Source: Chitinophagaceae bacterium
GTDB lineage: Bacteria > Bacteroidota > Bacteroidia > Chitinophagales > Chitinophagaceae
Length of the DNA: 64,000 nucleotides
Assembly: GCA_016702745.1 (NCBI GenBank)
Contig: JADJDJ010000004.1
Span: 584,804-648,803, forward strand
Direction of reading: 5' to 3'
Each line of letters opens with the position of its first letter. Position 1 is the stretch's first letter. The notes below the pieces were generated by a model, which saw only the letters and a list, made by a program, of their open reading frames with translations, made no database searches and was not told where the DNA came from. Below, piece after piece: positions 63,407 to 64,000 of the stretch. Both the position numbers and the translations under genes were made by a program.

Positions 63407-64000
63407 ATGGATGTATACAATGGGATTTTAAAGGGAATAGAGAAGAGCCTTAGCGGAGCCGGGTCCATAGAACTGCGGCTACGGCCGCTTATACCCCATG
63501 TTAAATCATTAGGGAATGCTTATCGCAGTAGTCAGGTGTATGTGCCTTATCAAAAATCAGAAATTCAGGATGCTTACCTAGTTACTTATTTTCCACATTA
63601 CTATCAGCTCATTTATAAAATTTTGCTTGAAGAACAACCGGATTTTTTTAAGGCCCGCAAGAACGTTTCACTCACCTTTATTGGCGGAGGGCCGGGTTCG
63701 GAAATTTTTGGAATTGCTAAATATATTTCAAGTAATGCTGCCCATATCCGATCATTAAAAATCAACCTGCTTGATATTAATGCCAAAGACTGGCAACATA
63801 GCCATAGCATTATAGAAACTCAGTTATTAAAATTGATTCTTCCTTCCAATTGTTTAGTTGAATGGAATACGGTTGTGTTTGATATCAGCTCTGGCGATAC
63901 TGATAAAAATATCACAGATATCTTATCAAAATCAGATTTAATAACTATTCAAAATTGTCTCAATGAAATTAGTCTTACAAAGCAGGCCGACACCGCAAAT
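63407..64000 (+). CDS. Protein with SAM-binding-like motif, cut by window edge
   Basis: 198 codons are open from the ATG at 63407 to the window end, without a stop. The start is MDVYNGILKGIEKSLSGAGS. At residues ~85-100 VSLTFIGGGPGSEIFGIAKY resembles motif I of class I methyltransferases (GGGPGSE), followed by a strand ending in an acidic residue (INLLDINAKDW). No close family is recognised. It begins 6 nt after the AlkB-like stop, so it belongs to the same cluster, and is the first unbroken long frame after the damaged region. Confidence 0.6.
   Translation, partial: MDVYNGILKGIEKSLSGAGSIELRLRPLIPHVKSLGNAYRSSQVYVPYQKSEIQDAYLVTYFPHYYQLIYKILLEEQPDFFKARKNVSLTFIGGGPGSEIFGIAKYISSNAAHIRSLKINLLDINAKDWQHSHSIIETQLLKLILPSNCLVEWNTVVFDISSGDTDKNITDILSKSDLITIQNCLNEISLTKQADTAN

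Overview
The window looks like chromosome of a Bacteroidota bacterium, most probably of the Chitinophagaceae. The signs are a SusC/SusD pair with its own ECF sigma/FecR switch, many secreted lipoproteins and beta-barrels, DUF4476, DUF6600, DUF3078 and Thivi_2564-type proteins, and TAnnTTTG-like -7 boxes. The family placement is inferred from gene content, not computed.

Region 1 (1-20.1 kb, all minus strand) is a polysaccharide utilisation locus. Transcription order is ECF sigma (frameshifted), FecR anti-sigma, STN-type SusC, SusD, a LamG lipoprotein, then after an internal terminator a large FG-GAP/ASPIC-UnbV lipoprotein, two GH30 enzymes, two GH144-type enzymes, an endonuclease/exonuclease/phosphatase-fold protein, a GH43 enzyme and a cut-off SGNH hydrolase. 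GH144 and GH30 together suggest a beta-1,2-/beta-1,6-linked glucan as substrate. A tRNA with CAT anticodon follows at 20.25-20.32 kb.

Region 2 (20.4-24.0 kb) holds an outer-membrane barrel gene, about 1 kb of non-coding DNA full of inverted repeats, hflX and a Rieske ferredoxin.

Region 3 (24.2-37.3 kb) is a stress/envelope island: AraC-type regulator, several small proteins, Dps, YceI, CsbD-like, cupin, two Thivi_2564-like membrane proteins, GH130, a GT4 glycosyltransferase fused in frame to a secreted DUF6600 protein, and a four-repeat DUF4476 protein. Several promoters here share an exactly spaced motif (TGTAAn, 21 nt, SAWCTTTR), three of them with CTGTGAAT at a fixed distance upstream. 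This looks like an uncharacterised regulon and is the most novel signal in the window.

Region 4 (37.5-53.5 kb) has a candidate small RNA, a beta-propeller protein, a methyltransferase, a GH95-DPP4-SdaA operon, unknown secreted proteins, a broken GIY-YIG gene, and a 'mobile mystery protein' A/B pair (XRE regulator plus Fic protein) behind three palindromic operators spaced exactly 33 bp apart.

Region 5 (53.6-63.4 kb) is visibly more AT-rich and heavily broken. It contains two lipoprotein-like remnants, a DrmD-like SNF2 helicase and a DrmMI-like Eco57I-type adenine methyltransferase (the first two genes of a class 1 DISARM-type defence locus), a small unknown protein and an AlkB-like dioxygenase. 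All carry frameshifts except the small protein. Conserved motifs survive on both sides of the breaks, so either the island is freshly decayed or this stretch carries many uncorrected indels. The window ends inside an intact gene with a SAM-binding-like GGGPGSE motif.
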